This document shows positions 1-8,762 of a stretch of DNA of 64,000 nt, piece after piece (within the stretch, counting starts at the first letter, position 1; each line of letters opens with the position of its first letter). Origin of the DNA: DASWOJ01 sp964250755 (GTDB lineage: Bacteria > Pseudomonadota > Alphaproteobacteria > Acetobacterales > Acetobacteraceae). The translations under genes and the position numbers were made by a program. Location of the stretch: NCBI GenBank assembly GCA_964250755.1, contig CAXUHB010000007.1, forward strand, positions 1 to 64,000, in the 5' to 3' direction. Below the pieces are notes generated by a model, which saw only the letters and a program-made list of their open reading frames with translations, was not told the DNA's origin and ran no database searches.

Positions 1-85
1 CGAAGCCGCCCCGTGGCCACCTATCCCGGCGAAACTTCGTCCCTAGACCCTAGTTCAAATTTTCAGCAATAAGACCGAGGCCCGG

Positions 86-304
86 ATGTTCATAACCTTC
101 GAGCCGTCGGCGGAGCGCTACTGCATTGAGCCGGGAGCGACCCTTGTGCTGCGCTACAGAGACGATTCCAATATACGCGAGAATGGGGAGAGTCTAGACG
201 TGAACTTCATAATGAATGGCGAGCAGCTCGAATTGTCTATTTGGACTAATGGAGAGAGGGTGTCATCCTTGGATGGGTCAGCGCTTGATACGTGCTACGA
301 TTGA
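86..304 (+). CDS. Small hypothetical protein (72 aa)
   Basis: I do not recognise this acidic 72-residue protein. The ATG is preceded by GAGG at 77-80 with a 5-nt spacer, so initiation is plausible. The sequence has no signal peptide or membrane segment and reads as an all-beta small domain with alternating charged and hydrophobic residues and a C-terminal Cys-Tyr-Asp. Its codon use is clearly less GC-rich than the genes that follow, which is compatible with recent transfer. Only 85 bp of upstream sequence is in the window, so its operon context is unknown. An immunity-type or phage-type protein is possible but unproven. Confidence 0.5.
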   Translation: MFITFEPSAERYCIEPGATLVLRYRDDSNIRENGESLDVNFIMNGEQLELSIWTNGERVSSLDGSALDTCYD

Positions 305-451
305 TGTCAGCTGACCCACATGGGAGTAGCCGCTGATTGACACCTGCCAATCTCGGACCAGCAGCTTCATTCAAACTGCGGCCTGTGCAGCGGTGTGGTG
401 CCGACGATCAAGGCCGCGCTCCGCGGCAAGGTTTGCGAGCAGGAGCCACTT

Positions 452-781
452 ATGTCCGACACCGTCACCCTGACCCGCACCGAATGCCAGGACCTGATTG
501 ACGCACGCGACGCCGCCCTTGCCATGTGCGACGTGGCCAGTGGCGCCATGCCGACGGTCGCGGACGCCGACGTGGACGCCTACCTGGCCGCACCGACGCC
601 CCTTGCGTTCTGGCGCAAGCACCGCGGTTTGACCCAGGCGGCGCTAGCCGGCCAGGCCGGCATCACCCAGCCCTACCTGGCGCAGATCGAGCGCGGGCAC
701 CGCATCGGCGACGTGGTGCTCTACAGCAAGCTGGCAGAGGCGTTGAAGGTGCGGATTGAGGATCTGGTGCCGGATGCTTGA
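452..781 (+). CDS. XRE-family helix-turn-helix regulator
   Basis: A 109-residue protein with a C-terminal Cro/C1-type helix-turn-helix (about residues 45-105). Its core reads from FWRKHRGLTQAALA to GITQPYLAQIERG, typical of antitoxin-type or small DNA-binding regulators. The start is set at 452 rather than at the in-frame codon at 395, because AGGAG at 441-445 sits 6 nt upstream. The N-terminal 40 residues resemble the dimerising or partner-binding extension of orphan antitoxins. No toxin gene is adjacent: a weak reading frame overlaps its 3' end (774-893, 39 codons), and upstream lies the unknown 72-aa gene. A role as an orphan antitoxin or small transcription factor is inferred from the fold only. 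Confidence 0.75.
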   Translation: MSDTVTLTRTECQDLIDARDAALAMCDVASGAMPTVADADVDAYLAAPTPLAFWRKHRGLTQAALAGQAGITQPYLAQIERGHRIGDVVLYSKLAEALKVRIEDLVPDA

Positions 782-1464
782 GGAGGTTAGTCGCATTTGG
801 GACGATACCGGGCACGACCCGGCTGGAACGGCCTCAACACTGGCGGAACTGCTTCAACGTCAACCCCGGCCCCGCCGGCGCCGGTTCCGCTAGCACCGGC
901 CCCGGACGCCCCGGCTCCGCACGCTCCTCCACCCGCCGCAGCGCAGCACGCCCCTGGCCCCCAATCCAACCGCGCTGCCGTGTTTCCCGCACCGCCCAGC
1001 CCCCGCCACCCCGGCGGCACCCTGCCGGCGGACCTGGACAGCATCGTCGCCAGCCTCATGCGCCCACCCGCACGCCCCAGCGCCCGATGGCGCCCGGCAC
1101 CCGGCTGACCCTCGCAAACGCCAGCTCACGCGGGCACACCCCCGCCCCCAAGCATCCCGTCATTGCGAGGAGCGCAGCGACGCGGCATAGGGAGGCCACC
1201 AGCGCACCCCTGTCCGCAGGGGTTGCCGCTGCACAAAGCCGTCCTGCACCATAGCCCCGCCCGGGACAGCACCCCCACACCCTGACACAACACCCCGCTA
1301 CCCCTGCCCGACACCCCCGCCATGCCCATCAGCCGCTTGCAAAACCACCGCTCCTCCCGCACATACCGCCCAACGTGATCGTGCCGGCATCGCAGGACAC
1401 GTCCAGTTCGCACGGCGCGCGGGGCAGGGGCCTCGCAGCGCCTGCTGCCGTATGGAGATCAACC
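782..1464. other. Gene-poor interval between the XRE regulator and EF-G
   Basis: This is 683 bp without a convincing gene. It is extremely C-rich on the plus strand, so several frames stay open and encode proline/alanine-rich strings. One of them starts with TTG at 797, 10 nt after AGGAGG at 781-786, and ends at 1108. Its composition looks like a by-product of base bias, although its end (LDSIVASLM) is less repetitive. A short repeat-like sequence lies at 1158-1187. The EF-G promoter should be in the last 200 bp, but I cannot point to convincing -35 and -10 boxes. Confidence 0.5.
1158..1187 (+). repeat. Short interspersed-repeat-like sequence
   Basis: A 30-bp stretch beginning CGTCATTGCGAGGAGCGCAG resembles the short interspersed repeats that recur between genes in many proteobacterial genomes (GTCATTGCGAG...GCGAAGC type). 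Only one copy is visible here, so the assignment rests on resemblance, not on repetition in this window. Confidence 0.35.
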
Positions 1465-3561
1465 GTGTCTGAGACCGCCGCCAACCCGCTCGCCCGCATC
1501 CGCAACATCGGCATCACCGCGCACATAGACGCTGGCAAGACCACCACGACCGAGCGCATCCTTTACTACACCGGCGTCTCCCATCGCATCGGCGAGGTCC
1601 ATGACGGCAACACCACGACCGACTACATGGCCCAGGAGCGTGAGCGCGGCATCACCATCACCTCCGCCGCAGTGACCTGCGAGTGGAAGGACCACCGCAT
1701 CAACATCATTGATACGCCTGGCCACATAGACTTCAACATCGAGGTCAACCGGTCGTTGCGCGTTCTCGACGGCGCCGTCTTCATCATCGAGGGCGTGGCC
1801 GGCGTGCAGCCGCAGAGCGAGACCAACTGGCGCCTCGCCGACCGCTACAACGTCCCCCGCATCATCTTCATCAACAAGCTCGACCGCACCGGCGCCGACT
1901 TCTACCGCGCGTTCGACACGCTGAAGGAGAAGCTCGACATCATCGCGCTGCCCCTGCAGCTCCCCATCGGCATCGAGGACGGCTTCCTCGGCGTCGTGGA
2001 CCTGGTTGAGATGAAGGCGATCATCTGGGAGGGCGGCGAGCTCGGCGCGAAGTTCCACGACGAACCCATCCCTGCAGACCTCGCCGACAAGGCCGCGGAA
2101 TACCGCACCCTCCTGCTCGACACCGCCCTGTCCGTGGACAACGCGGCGATGGAGGAATACTTCGACAAGGGCGACGTCTCCGTCGAGACCCTGAAGCGCT
2201 GCATCAAGGCCGGCGCCATCAGCGGCGCCTTCCGCCCGGTCCTGTGCGGCACAGCCTTCAAGAACAAGGGCGTGCAGCCCCTGCTGGATGCCGTGCTCGA
2301 CTACCTCCCCAGCCCCATTGACGTCCCCGGCATCAAGGTCGCCGCCGAGGAGGGCGTCGAGGAGAGCGTGCACGACGACCGCCGTGTCATCCCCGCCAAC
2401 GCATCGGCGCCCTTCGCCGGACTGGCGTTCAAGATCATCAACGACAAGTACGGCACCCTGACCTTCGTGCGCGTCTACGCCGGCACCCTGAAGTCCGGCG
2501 ACACCGTCATGAACACCACCAAGGACCATCGCGAGCGCATCGGCCGCATGTTCCAGATGCACGCCGACAAGCGCGCCGAGATCAAGGAGGTCCACGCCGG
2601 CGACATCGCCGCCTTCGTCGGCCTCAAGGACACCGGCACCGGCGACACGCTTGCGGCCGCCGAGGACCCGGTGATCCTGGAGCGCATGAGCTTCCCGATC
2701 CCCGTCATAGACATCTCGGTCGAACCCAAGACCAAGGACGGCGTCGAGAAGATGACCCTCGGCCTGCAGAAGCTGGCCGGCGAGGACCCGAGCCTGCGCC
2801 TGCGCACCGATCAGGAAAGCGGCCAGACCATCCTGTCCGGCATGGGCGAGCTGCACCTGGAGATCATCATTGACCGCCTGCAGCGCGAATACGGCGTGGA
2901 CGCCAACATCGGCGCCCCGCAGGTCGCCTACCGCGAGACCATCAGCCGCACCCACACCGAAACATACACCCACAAGAAGCAAACCGGCGGCAGCGGCCAG
3001 TATGCCGAGGTGAAGGTGATGTTCGAGCCGATGGAGCGGAACGCGGGCGTCGTGTTCGAGAATAAGGTCGTCGGCGGCACCGTGCCCAAGGAATACATCC
3101 CGGCCGTCGAGAAGGGCATCCGCAACCAGTGCGAAACCGGCGTCCTGGCCGGTTTCCCCACTGTGGACTTCAAGTATACCCTGGTGGACGGCAAGTACCA
3201 CGACGTGGACTCCTCCGCCCTGGCGTTCGAGATCGCCGCCAAGGCCTGCTTCCGCGACGGCATGAAGAAGGCCGCCCCGATCATCCTGGAGCCGATCATG
3301 GACGTGGAGGTCACCACTCCCCAGGATCACGTGGGCGACGTGGTCGGTGACCTGAACCGCCGCCGCGGCGTCATCCAGAGTCAAGACAGCGCCGGCAGCA
3401 CCGTGATGGTCCGCGCCCATGTGCCGCTCAAGGAGATGTTCGGCTACATCAGCCAGCTCCGCGGCATGACCAAGGGCCGCGCCAGCTTCACCATGCAGTT
3501 CCACCACTACGATCCCGTCCCCCGCAACATAGCCGACGAGATCATGGCCAAGAGCGCCTAA
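1465..3561 (+). CDS. fusA: Translation elongation factor G
   Basis: EF-G, the GTPase that drives tRNA-mRNA translocation on the ribosome and, with RRF, ribosome recycling. It has 698 residues, the normal length. All G motifs are visible: P-loop AHIDAGKT at 19-26, the RGITI switch, DTPGH at 83-87, NKLD at 137-140 and GTAFKNKG. Domains II-V follow in full, ending in the usual domain V region. The start is the GTG at 1465, preceded by GGAG at 1454-1457 with a 7-nt spacer. The in-frame extension back to 1375 encodes non-conserved sequence. The gene stands alone: rpsL, rpsG and tuf are not beside it, so it is either a second copy or a dispersed fusA. It is followed by a strong hairpin at 3600-3648. 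Confidence 0.95.
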   Translation: MSETAANPLARIRNIGITAHIDAGKTTTTERILYYTGVSHRIGEVHDGNTTTDYMAQERERGITITSAAVTCEWKDHRINIIDTPGHIDFNIEVNRSLRVLDGAVFIIEGVAGVQPQSETNWRLADRYNVPRIIFINKLDRTGADFYRAFDTLKEKLDIIALPLQLPIGIEDGFLGVVDLVEMKAIIWEGGELGAKFHDEPIPADLADKAAEYRTLLLDTALSVDNAAMEEYFDKGDVSVETLKRCIKAGAISGAFRPVLCGTAFKNKGVQPLLDAVLDYLPSPIDVPGIKVAAEEGVEESVHDDRRVIPANASAPFAGLAFKIINDKYGTLTFVRVYAGTLKSGDTVMNTTKDHRERIGRMFQMHADKRAEIKEVHAGDIAAFVGLKDTGTGDTLAAAEDPVILERMSFPIPVIDISVEPKTKDGVEKMTLGLQKLAGEDPSLRLRTDQESGQTILSGMGELHLEIIIDRLQREYGVDANIGAPQVAYRETISRTHTETYTHKKQTGGSGQYAEVKVMFEPMERNAGVVFENKVVGGTVPKEYIPAVEKGIRNQCETGVLAGFPTVDFKYTLVDGKYHDVDSSALAFEIAAKACFRDGMKKAAPIILEPIMDVEVTTPQDHVGDVVGDLNRRRGVIQSQDSAGSTVMVRAHVPLKEMFGYISQLRGMTKGRASFTMQFHHYDPVPRNIADEIMAKSA

Positions 3562-3599
3562 CTGCCCAGAGGCCTTCTCCCTCCGGGAGAAGGGTGGGT

Positions 3600-3648
3600 G
3601 AGGGGCCTTGCTGCAAAGACCAACTCGGTCGTTGCAGCAAGGCCCCTC
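3600..3648 (+). terminator. Long hairpin downstream of EF-G
   Basis: A 17-bp perfect inverted repeat: GAGGGGCCTTGCTGCAA at 3600-3616 pairs with 3632-3648. An inner 4-bp GACC/GGTC stem surrounds an AACTC loop, and the sequence TTATT follows. It lies 38 bp after the EF-G stop, a position that fits a transcription terminator. Just before it (3573-3591) is a short CTTCTCCCTCCGGGAGAAG palindrome, which matches the arm of the repeat described elsewhere in this window. Confidence 0.55.
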
Positions 3649-3666
3649 TTATTCCATGATCCCCCA

Positions 3667-3840
3667 ATGATCACCGGAGACCCAAACCAGAAGCAAGACG
3701 ACGAGAGTCCCACATTGTCCAGCATCTTCGCCGGCGTGTCGGACATGCTGTCGGTGTTCAAGTTGCTCTCCTGCGCCGTCTTCGGCCTGTTCCGGGCTAT
3801 CGCCTTTGCGCTGGGAGGGTTGTCGCGCCTGCTGCCATAG
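3667..3840 (+). CDS. Small hypothetical protein with a C-terminal hydrophobic helix
   Basis: A 57-residue frame that starts at ATG 3667 and ends 26 bp before the convergent dnaE2 stop. Third codon positions are strongly GC-rich, which argues for a real gene. The N-terminal 17 residues are polar (DPNQKQDDESP), and the rest (about 20-57) is a hydrophobic or amphipathic helix that could associate with the membrane. The ribosome binding site is weak and I recognise no family. It may be a short membrane peptide gene or coincidental coding-like sequence downstream of the EF-G hairpin. Confidence 0.4.
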   Translation: MITGDPNQKQDDESPTLSSIFAGVSDMLSVFKLLSCAVFGLFRAIAFALGGLSRLLP

Positions 3841-3865
3841 GCCGCCCAGGACATCCGTCCTTTCT

Positions 3866-6800
3866 CTAACGGAAGTCCCGCGTCGGCACCCTGATTCCAC
3901 GCCTCGTCTCCGGCACGTGCATGTCCCGCACCCGCGGTGCCAGCTCCCCCCGGTCCGGCGACCCCGGATGCGTCGCCCCGTCCCCGCGTCCATACTGCAT
4001 AGGCCAGGGGCCGTCCCGCTCCCCCACGCTCCGCAGTAAATCCGACAGGTCCTCCAATTCGTCGGCAACCACGTGGATCACCCCGGCCTCCTTCTGCACT
4101 TTGCCGCGGCAGGCGATCATGGCCGCCGACAGCACCAGCCGACGCTGCCGTGCGAACACGCTGGGCCACAGTATCAAGTTGGCGACCCCCGTCTCGTCCT
4201 CGGTCGTGATGAACATGACCCCCTTGGCGCTGCCCGGCTTCTGACGCACCAGCACCAGCCCAGGCACTACCACCCGCCGCCCGTCCCGAAGCTTCTCCAG
4301 ATCCGCGCACGTCACCATGCCCCGGCGGCGCAGCTCTTCCCGCAGGAAGGCCAACGGATGCGCCCGCAGGCTCAGGCCGGTGCTGCCATAATCCTCCACC
4401 ACCTCCCGCCCCGGCCGCATAGGGTCCAACACCACGGGCGGCTCCACGATCTCTGGCCGGCTGTCAACCGCGGCAAACAGCGGCAGCGGCGCATCCGCCA
4501 ACCCACGGATCGCCCACAGCGCCCCGCGCCGGTTCAGGCCCAGGGAGGCCATCGCGTCCGCCTCCGCCAGCCGCTCCAGCGCCGCGACAGGCACCTCCGC
4601 CCGCCGCCATAGGTCGTCCAGGTCTGCATAAAGATGCTCGCCACGCGTCGCCACCAGGGCAGCGGCATGTTCGCCGTGCAGGCCCTTCACCATGCACAGC
4701 CCCAACCGCACCGCCAGCAACGGCCCATCCGTAGACTCCAGCGTGCAGTCCCAGCGCGAGTGGTTCACGTCCGCCGGACGCACCGGCACGCCATGCTCCC
4801 GCGCGTCCCGCACCACCTGCGCCGGGGCATAGAAGCCCATGGGTTGGCTGTTCAGCAAGGCGCAACAGAACACGTCGGGATGATGGCACTTCATCCAAGC
4901 CGAGGCATAGGCGACCAGCGCGAAGCTGGCGGCATGGCTTTCGGGGAAGCCGTAGCTGCCGAAGCCCTCGATCTGCGAAAACGTCCGTTCAGCAAACTCA
5001 GCCGTGTATTTGCGCTCGATCATCCCCTGGATCAGCTTGTCCTTGAAATGGCTGACCCCGCCTGTGACCTTGAACGTCGCCATTGCCCGGCGAAGCTGGT
5101 CCGCCTCGTCCGGCGTGAAACCCCCGCAGTGAATGGCGACTTGCATCGCCTGCTCTTGAAACAGCGGCACGCCAAGCGTCTTTTCAAGGACGCGGCGCAG
5201 TTCGGGCGAGGGGTAGTCCGGCTCCTCCAACCCTTCGCGGCGGCGGAGATATGGGTGGACCATGTCGCCCTGGATGGGACCGGGGCGGACGATGGCGACC
5301 TGGATCACCAGATCGTACAACTCACGTGGCCGCAGGCGTGGCAGCATGGCCATCTGCGCCCGGCTCTCGATTTGAAAGGTGCCTAGGGTGTCGGCCCGGC
5401 AGATCATGTCGAAGGTGGCAGGGTCGTCCATCGGAACGCAGGCAAGGTCGAGAGGAGGGTAGTCCTGCTCCCTCTTTCTCCGGGACAGGGTGGGGGTGAT
5501 GAAAGCCGCAGGTGCCGGCTCCGGCGATGTCAAACCAGACTCCACTTTGACGCCATACAGCGCTGCTGGACCTCTCCTCACCCCGATCTTTTCCTGGAGG
5601 GAGAGGGAGCAGGCAGGCTTGTGCGCTTCCAGCAAGTCGAACGCACGCCTCATGCAGCCCAGCATTCCCACGCCCAGCACGTCCACCTTCATGAAGCGCA
5701 GCGCGTCTATGTCGTCCTTGCCCCATTCAATGATCTGCCGGCCAGTCATCGCCGTCGGCAGCACCGGCACCAGTTCCGACAAGGGCGCCTGCGTCAGTAC
5801 GAAACCTCCGGGATGGGTGCCAAGCTGCCGAGGAAAGCCGATCAGGTCCCCCGCCAGGTCAAGCGTCAAGCGCAGCCGACGGTCGTTCAAGTTGAGGTTC
5901 AGCGCCTTCGCGTGGTCCTCGGTGACGCCCTTCTCGCTCCAGCCCCAGACCTGGGTAGCGAGGGCGCCCGTCACGTCCTCCGTCAGTCCCAGCACCTTGC
6001 CTACGTCCCGCACGGCCCCGCGGGCGCGGAAGCGCATGACCGTGGCGCACAGCGCGGCGCGGTCGCGGCCGTAGTGGTCATATACCCACTGGATGACCTC
6101 TTCCCGCCGGTCATGCTCGAAGTCCACGTCTATGTCCGGCGGCTCCTGGCGGGCAGCAGACACGAAACGTGCGAACAGCAAGTTGGAGGCCACTGGATCT
6201 ATGGCGGTGATGCCCAACACATAGCAAACCGCGGAGTTGGCGGCGCTGCCGCGTCCCTGACACAGGATGCCTCGGCTGCGGGCAAAGCAGACAATGCTGT
6301 GGACGGTCAGGAAATAGGGCGCGTACTCAAGCTGACCGATCAGATCAAGTTCATGCTGCAACTGTTTGAGAGTGTCGCTTGAAACGCCTTTTGGATAGCG
6401 CCATGCTGCACCCTCCCACGTCATCCGTTCCAAAGTTTGCTGCGACGTGAGCGTGGGGTCCCTGACCTCATCCGGATACTGGTAGCGCAGGTCACCAAGA
6501 TCGAACCCACAGCGGCCAACCAATTCCAGGGTGCGTTCCACGACGCCGGGATGACGGACGAACAGCCGAGCCATTTCGGACGGCGTCTTCAGGTGCCGGT
6601 CCGCATGGCGCTCCCGCCGGAACCCCGCGGCGTCAATGGTGCAGCCTTCACGGATGCAGGTCACGACGTCCTGCAGGATGCGGCGCTGCGGCACATGGTA
6701 CAGAACGTCGCCGGTGGCGACCAGCGATACGCCCGACGCCTGGCCCAGTTCTGCCAGACGGTGCAGCCGGACTGCGTCATCGGGGCGGCGCCGCACCGTC

Positions 6801-7291
6801 CCGGCTAGGTAGGCATGGCCGGGAGCATCGGCGCGCAGCCGGTCAAGTTGCTGGGGCAGGATGGCATCATCGGTCGGCACCAGCACCAGCAACAGGCCCG
6901 CGCACGCTGCTGCAACGTCGTCCCATCCCAGGTCGCAGCCGCCCTTGTTTCCCGGCCCCCGCCCGACCCGGCTGCGTCCGAGCGTCAGTAGCCCGCACAA
7001 GCGGGACCACGCCGGACGATCCGTGGGAAAAGCCAGAAGCGAGGGTCCGGGCATAGCCGGCGCATCTGCCCGGAGGTCCAACCGGCACCCGGCCACCAGC
7101 CGTACCCCTGTCTCCTTTGCAGCTTCCCAAGCCTGCACGATCCCAGCGACGGAGTTGCGATCGGTGATGCCCAGCGCCGTGATGCCGAGGTCCCTGGCTT
7201 GGCCGAACAGTTCATGCGGATGGCTGGCACCGCGTAGGAAAGAGTAGTTGGTCGTGACCTGCAATTCGGCGTACGTGTCAGAACAGGCCAT
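3866..7291 (-). CDS. dnaE2: Error-prone DNA polymerase DnaE2 (ImuC) carrying a repeat-derived insertion
   Basis: A C-family error-prone polymerase that performs SOS-induced translesion synthesis together with ImuA and ImuB. It has 1141 residues, starting with the PHP domain (YAELQVTTNYSFLRGASHPH). The catalytic palm follows, with PDIDVDFE at about 385-393 and KVDVLG with the third Asp at about 537. Thumb/fingers and a C-terminal OB fold (MFITTEDETG) complete it. Residues about 560-609 are not DnaE2 sequence: they are encoded by a palindromic repeat at 5464-5613 that keeps the frame. Conserved sequence resumes at PPLDLACVP. The start overlaps the imuB stop by 14 nt, indicating translational coupling. 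A LexA box upstream of imuA controls the unit. Confidence 0.95.
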   Translation of the reverse strand: MACSDTYAELQVTTNYSFLRGASHPHELFGQARDLGITALGITDRNSVAGIVQAWEAAKETGVRLVAGCRLDLRADAPAMPGPSLLAFPTDRPAWSRLCGLLTLGRSRVGRGPGNKGGCDLGWDDVAAACAGLLLVLVPTDDAILPQQLDRLRADAPGHAYLAGTVRRRPDDAVRLHRLAELGQASGVSLVATGDVLYHVPQRRILQDVVTCIREGCTIDAAGFRRERHADRHLKTPSEMARLFVRHPGVVERTLELVGRCGFDLGDLRYQYPDEVRDPTLTSQQTLERMTWEGAAWRYPKGVSSDTLKQLQHELDLIGQLEYAPYFLTVHSIVCFARSRGILCQGRGSAANSAVCYVLGITAIDPVASNLLFARFVSAARQEPPDIDVDFEHDRREEVIQWVYDHYGRDRAALCATVMRFRARGAVRDVGKVLGLTEDVTGALATQVWGWSEKGVTEDHAKALNLNLNDRRLRLTLDLAGDLIGFPRQLGTHPGGFVLTQAPLSELVPVLPTAMTGRQIIEWGKDDIDALRFMKVDVLGVGMLGCMRRAFDLLEAHKPACSLSLQEKIGVRRGPAALYGVKVESGLTSPEPAPAAFITPTLSRRKREQDYPPLDLACVPMDDPATFDMICRADTLGTFQIESRAQMAMLPRLRPRELYDLVIQVAIVRPGPIQGDMVHPYLRRREGLEEPDYPSPELRRVLEKTLGVPLFQEQAMQVAIHCGGFTPDEADQLRRAMATFKVTGGVSHFKDKLIQGMIERKYTAEFAERTFSQIEGFGSYGFPESHAASFALVAYASAWMKCHHPDVFCCALLNSQPMGFYAPAQVVRDAREHGVPVRPADVNHSRWDCTLESTDGPLLAVRLGLCMVKGLHGEHAAALVATRGEHLYADLDDLWRRAEVPVAALERLAEADAMASLGLNRRGALWAIRGLADAPLPLFAAVDSRPEIVEPPVVLDPMRPGREVVEDYGSTGLSLRAHPLAFLREELRRRGMVTCADLEKLRDGRRVVVPGLVLVRQKPGSAKGVMFITTEDETGVANLILWPSVFARQRRLVLSAAMIACRGKVQKEAGVIHVVADELEDLSDLLRSVGERDGPWPMQYGRGDGATHPGSPDRGELAPRVRDMHVPETRRGIRVPTRDFR
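5464..5613. repeat. Palindromic repeat copy inserted in frame in dnaE2
   Basis: A 150-bp unit whose left arm (5464-5500, CCTGCTCCCTC then CTCCGGGACAGGG) is the inverted match of its right arm (5571-5613, ending GAGGGAGCAGG). The architecture, arm sequence and overall length match the intergenic copies at 15693-15832 and 33250-33387. Length is a multiple of three, and no stop codon falls in the dnaE2 frame on the minus strand. Confidence 0.8.
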
Positions 7292-8762
7292 GCAGAAACC
7301 ACTCCAAGGTGCCAGTTGCCGGGTTCACGCCGTCGCCTCGGCGGAACAGCCAAAATTGCGTGCCCTCTCCGTCTTCGACGCGGAAGTAGTCCCGCACTCC
7401 CCAGACTTCCCCGTCGCGTAGCCACCACTCGCCATAGATGCGCTCCGGTCCGTTGGCGCGGCGCACGCGGTGGCGGTGGCGGCGCCATGTGAACGCCACT
7501 GGTGCGTCATCTGGCAGGGCAGCTAGGGCCTCGACTGGCTGCGGCGGGTGCAGCAGACGGACGGGTGCGGGCCAGTGCGCTGGCCAGGCTGTGCCCCCGG
7601 GCCGAGCCAGGGCGGGCACTTGGCGCACGGAGCGTTCGGGCACGTCGCTCTCAACCGGCTCCGCCCTGAACACCTGGGCAGCGCCAAGCCGGTTGCTCAG
7701 CCGGTCCACCAGCGCCGACACGTCCGGCACTGCCGGTCCGGCAGCATCCTGCTGCCAGGCCAGCGGTTCGGCCAAGGGGATCACCAGACGCATCGCCTCG
7801 ACGCCCAAGCCGGGATCCACCTCCTCCAGCCGCTCGTCAAACATGCGCGACAAATGTCTGATATCGCGGGAGGGCCGGCCGGTCCCGATCCGTACGGCTT
7901 GCACGCTGCCGTCCATACGTTCGAACAGCAGGTCCAGCCGGCGGGCGCCCAGGCCCGTGCGCTCCATCTGCGTGCAGAGCGGGCCGACCAGGTGCTGCAC
8001 GGCAATGGAGAGCGCATCGGCTGTCAGCAACGGCTCCAGGAAGGCAACGCGATGCTGCAGAAGCTCCTCTGGGACCAGCGGCACGATCGGTTCGTGGACG
8101 CGCCCGTGCGCCTGGTCCAGGCGGAGCAGGATCTGTGGGCCGAAGCGCCGGGCCACGGCGGCGCGGGGCAGGCGCTCCAGATGCGCCACCCGCTCGATCC
8201 CCAGCCGGCGCAGGGTGGACGCTGTCTCCGCCGCCAGGCGCAGGGCGGCGACGGGCAGGCCGGCCACGGCGTCCCGGTGTGCGCCGGGCGGCACCACGCC
8301 GCCGCCATGCCGGGCCACGGCGTGGGCGGCGCCCGGCGTGTCGGCGACCCCGCCGCAAGCGCGCAGGCCGTCCCGGGCGAAGCGCTCGGCCAAGGCGTCC
8401 AGCAACGCGGCCTCGCCACGGAACAGGCGGGCGCAGCCCGTCACGTCCAGCCAAAGCCCATCCGGTGGGTCCGATGCCGTCAGCGGCGCGTAGCAGTGGC
8501 ACCAGGCGGCCAGGCGGCGCAGGGCGTCGGCGTCGGTCTCTGGTTGCCCCTCCACCACCGTCAGGCCCGGCACCAGCGCCGTCGCGTGGGCCAGTGCCAT
8601 GCCGGGCCGCAAACCCAGTGCCTCGGCCTTTGGGTCTACCGCGCCCACCACCCGGCGGCGCCCGTCATGCAGCGCCGTCACGACGGGCCGCGCTGGGTCA
8701 AGCGGCCGCTGCAGCCGGTCCGTCGGCCAGTGCGGAAACCAGACCGAGACGACCCTGCGCAT
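7278..8762 (-). CDS. imuB: ImuB, Y-family polymerase-like protein of the SOS mutasome
   Basis: A 494-residue inactive Y-family polymerase homologue that links DnaE2 to the beta clamp and ImuA during damage-induced mutagenesis. The N-terminus (MRRVVSVWFPHWPTDRL) is the typical ImuB start and sets the start codon at 8762. The open frame extends to 8951, but that stretch overlaps imuA and is not conserved. The palm and little-finger regions follow (for example WLDVTGCARLF at about 105-116 and ARRFGPQILLRLDQAHG near 200). The region around the expected catalytic acids reads VTGC rather than the DE-type motif of active Y-family enzymes, as is usual for ImuB. The gene overlaps imuA by 65 nt and dnaE2 by 14 nt. 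Confidence 0.92.
   Translation of the reverse strand: MRRVVSVWFPHWPTDRLQRPLDPARPVVTALHDGRRRVVGAVDPKAEALGLRPGMALAHATALVPGLTVVEGQPETDADALRRLAAWCHCYAPLTASDPPDGLWLDVTGCARLFRGEAALLDALAERFARDGLRACGGVADTPGAAHAVARHGGGVVPPGAHRDAVAGLPVAALRLAAETASTLRRLGIERVAHLERLPRAAVARRFGPQILLRLDQAHGRVHEPIVPLVPEELLQHRVAFLEPLLTADALSIAVQHLVGPLCTQMERTGLGARRLDLLFERMDGSVQAVRIGTGRPSRDIRHLSRMFDERLEEVDPGLGVEAMRLVIPLAEPLAWQQDAAGPAVPDVSALVDRLSNRLGAAQVFRAEPVESDVPERSVRQVPALARPGGTAWPAHWPAPVRLLHPPQPVEALAALPDDAPVAFTWRRHRHRVRRANGPERIYGEWWLRDGEVWGVRDYFRVEDGEGTQFWLFRRGDGVNPATGTLEWFLHGLF

Noticed and set aside
797..1108. A proline/alanine-rich frame with TTG start after AGGAGG
   Set aside because: The Shine-Dalgarno-like sequence is attractive, but the product follows directly from the C-rich base composition, and other frames in the same stretch are equally open.
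1459..3507. A 682-codon open frame on the minus strand opposite EF-G
   Set aside because: It is the mirror of a strongly biased GC-rich gene. The composition is Val/Leu/Gly/His-rich without any domain, and EF-G on the plus strand is unmistakable.
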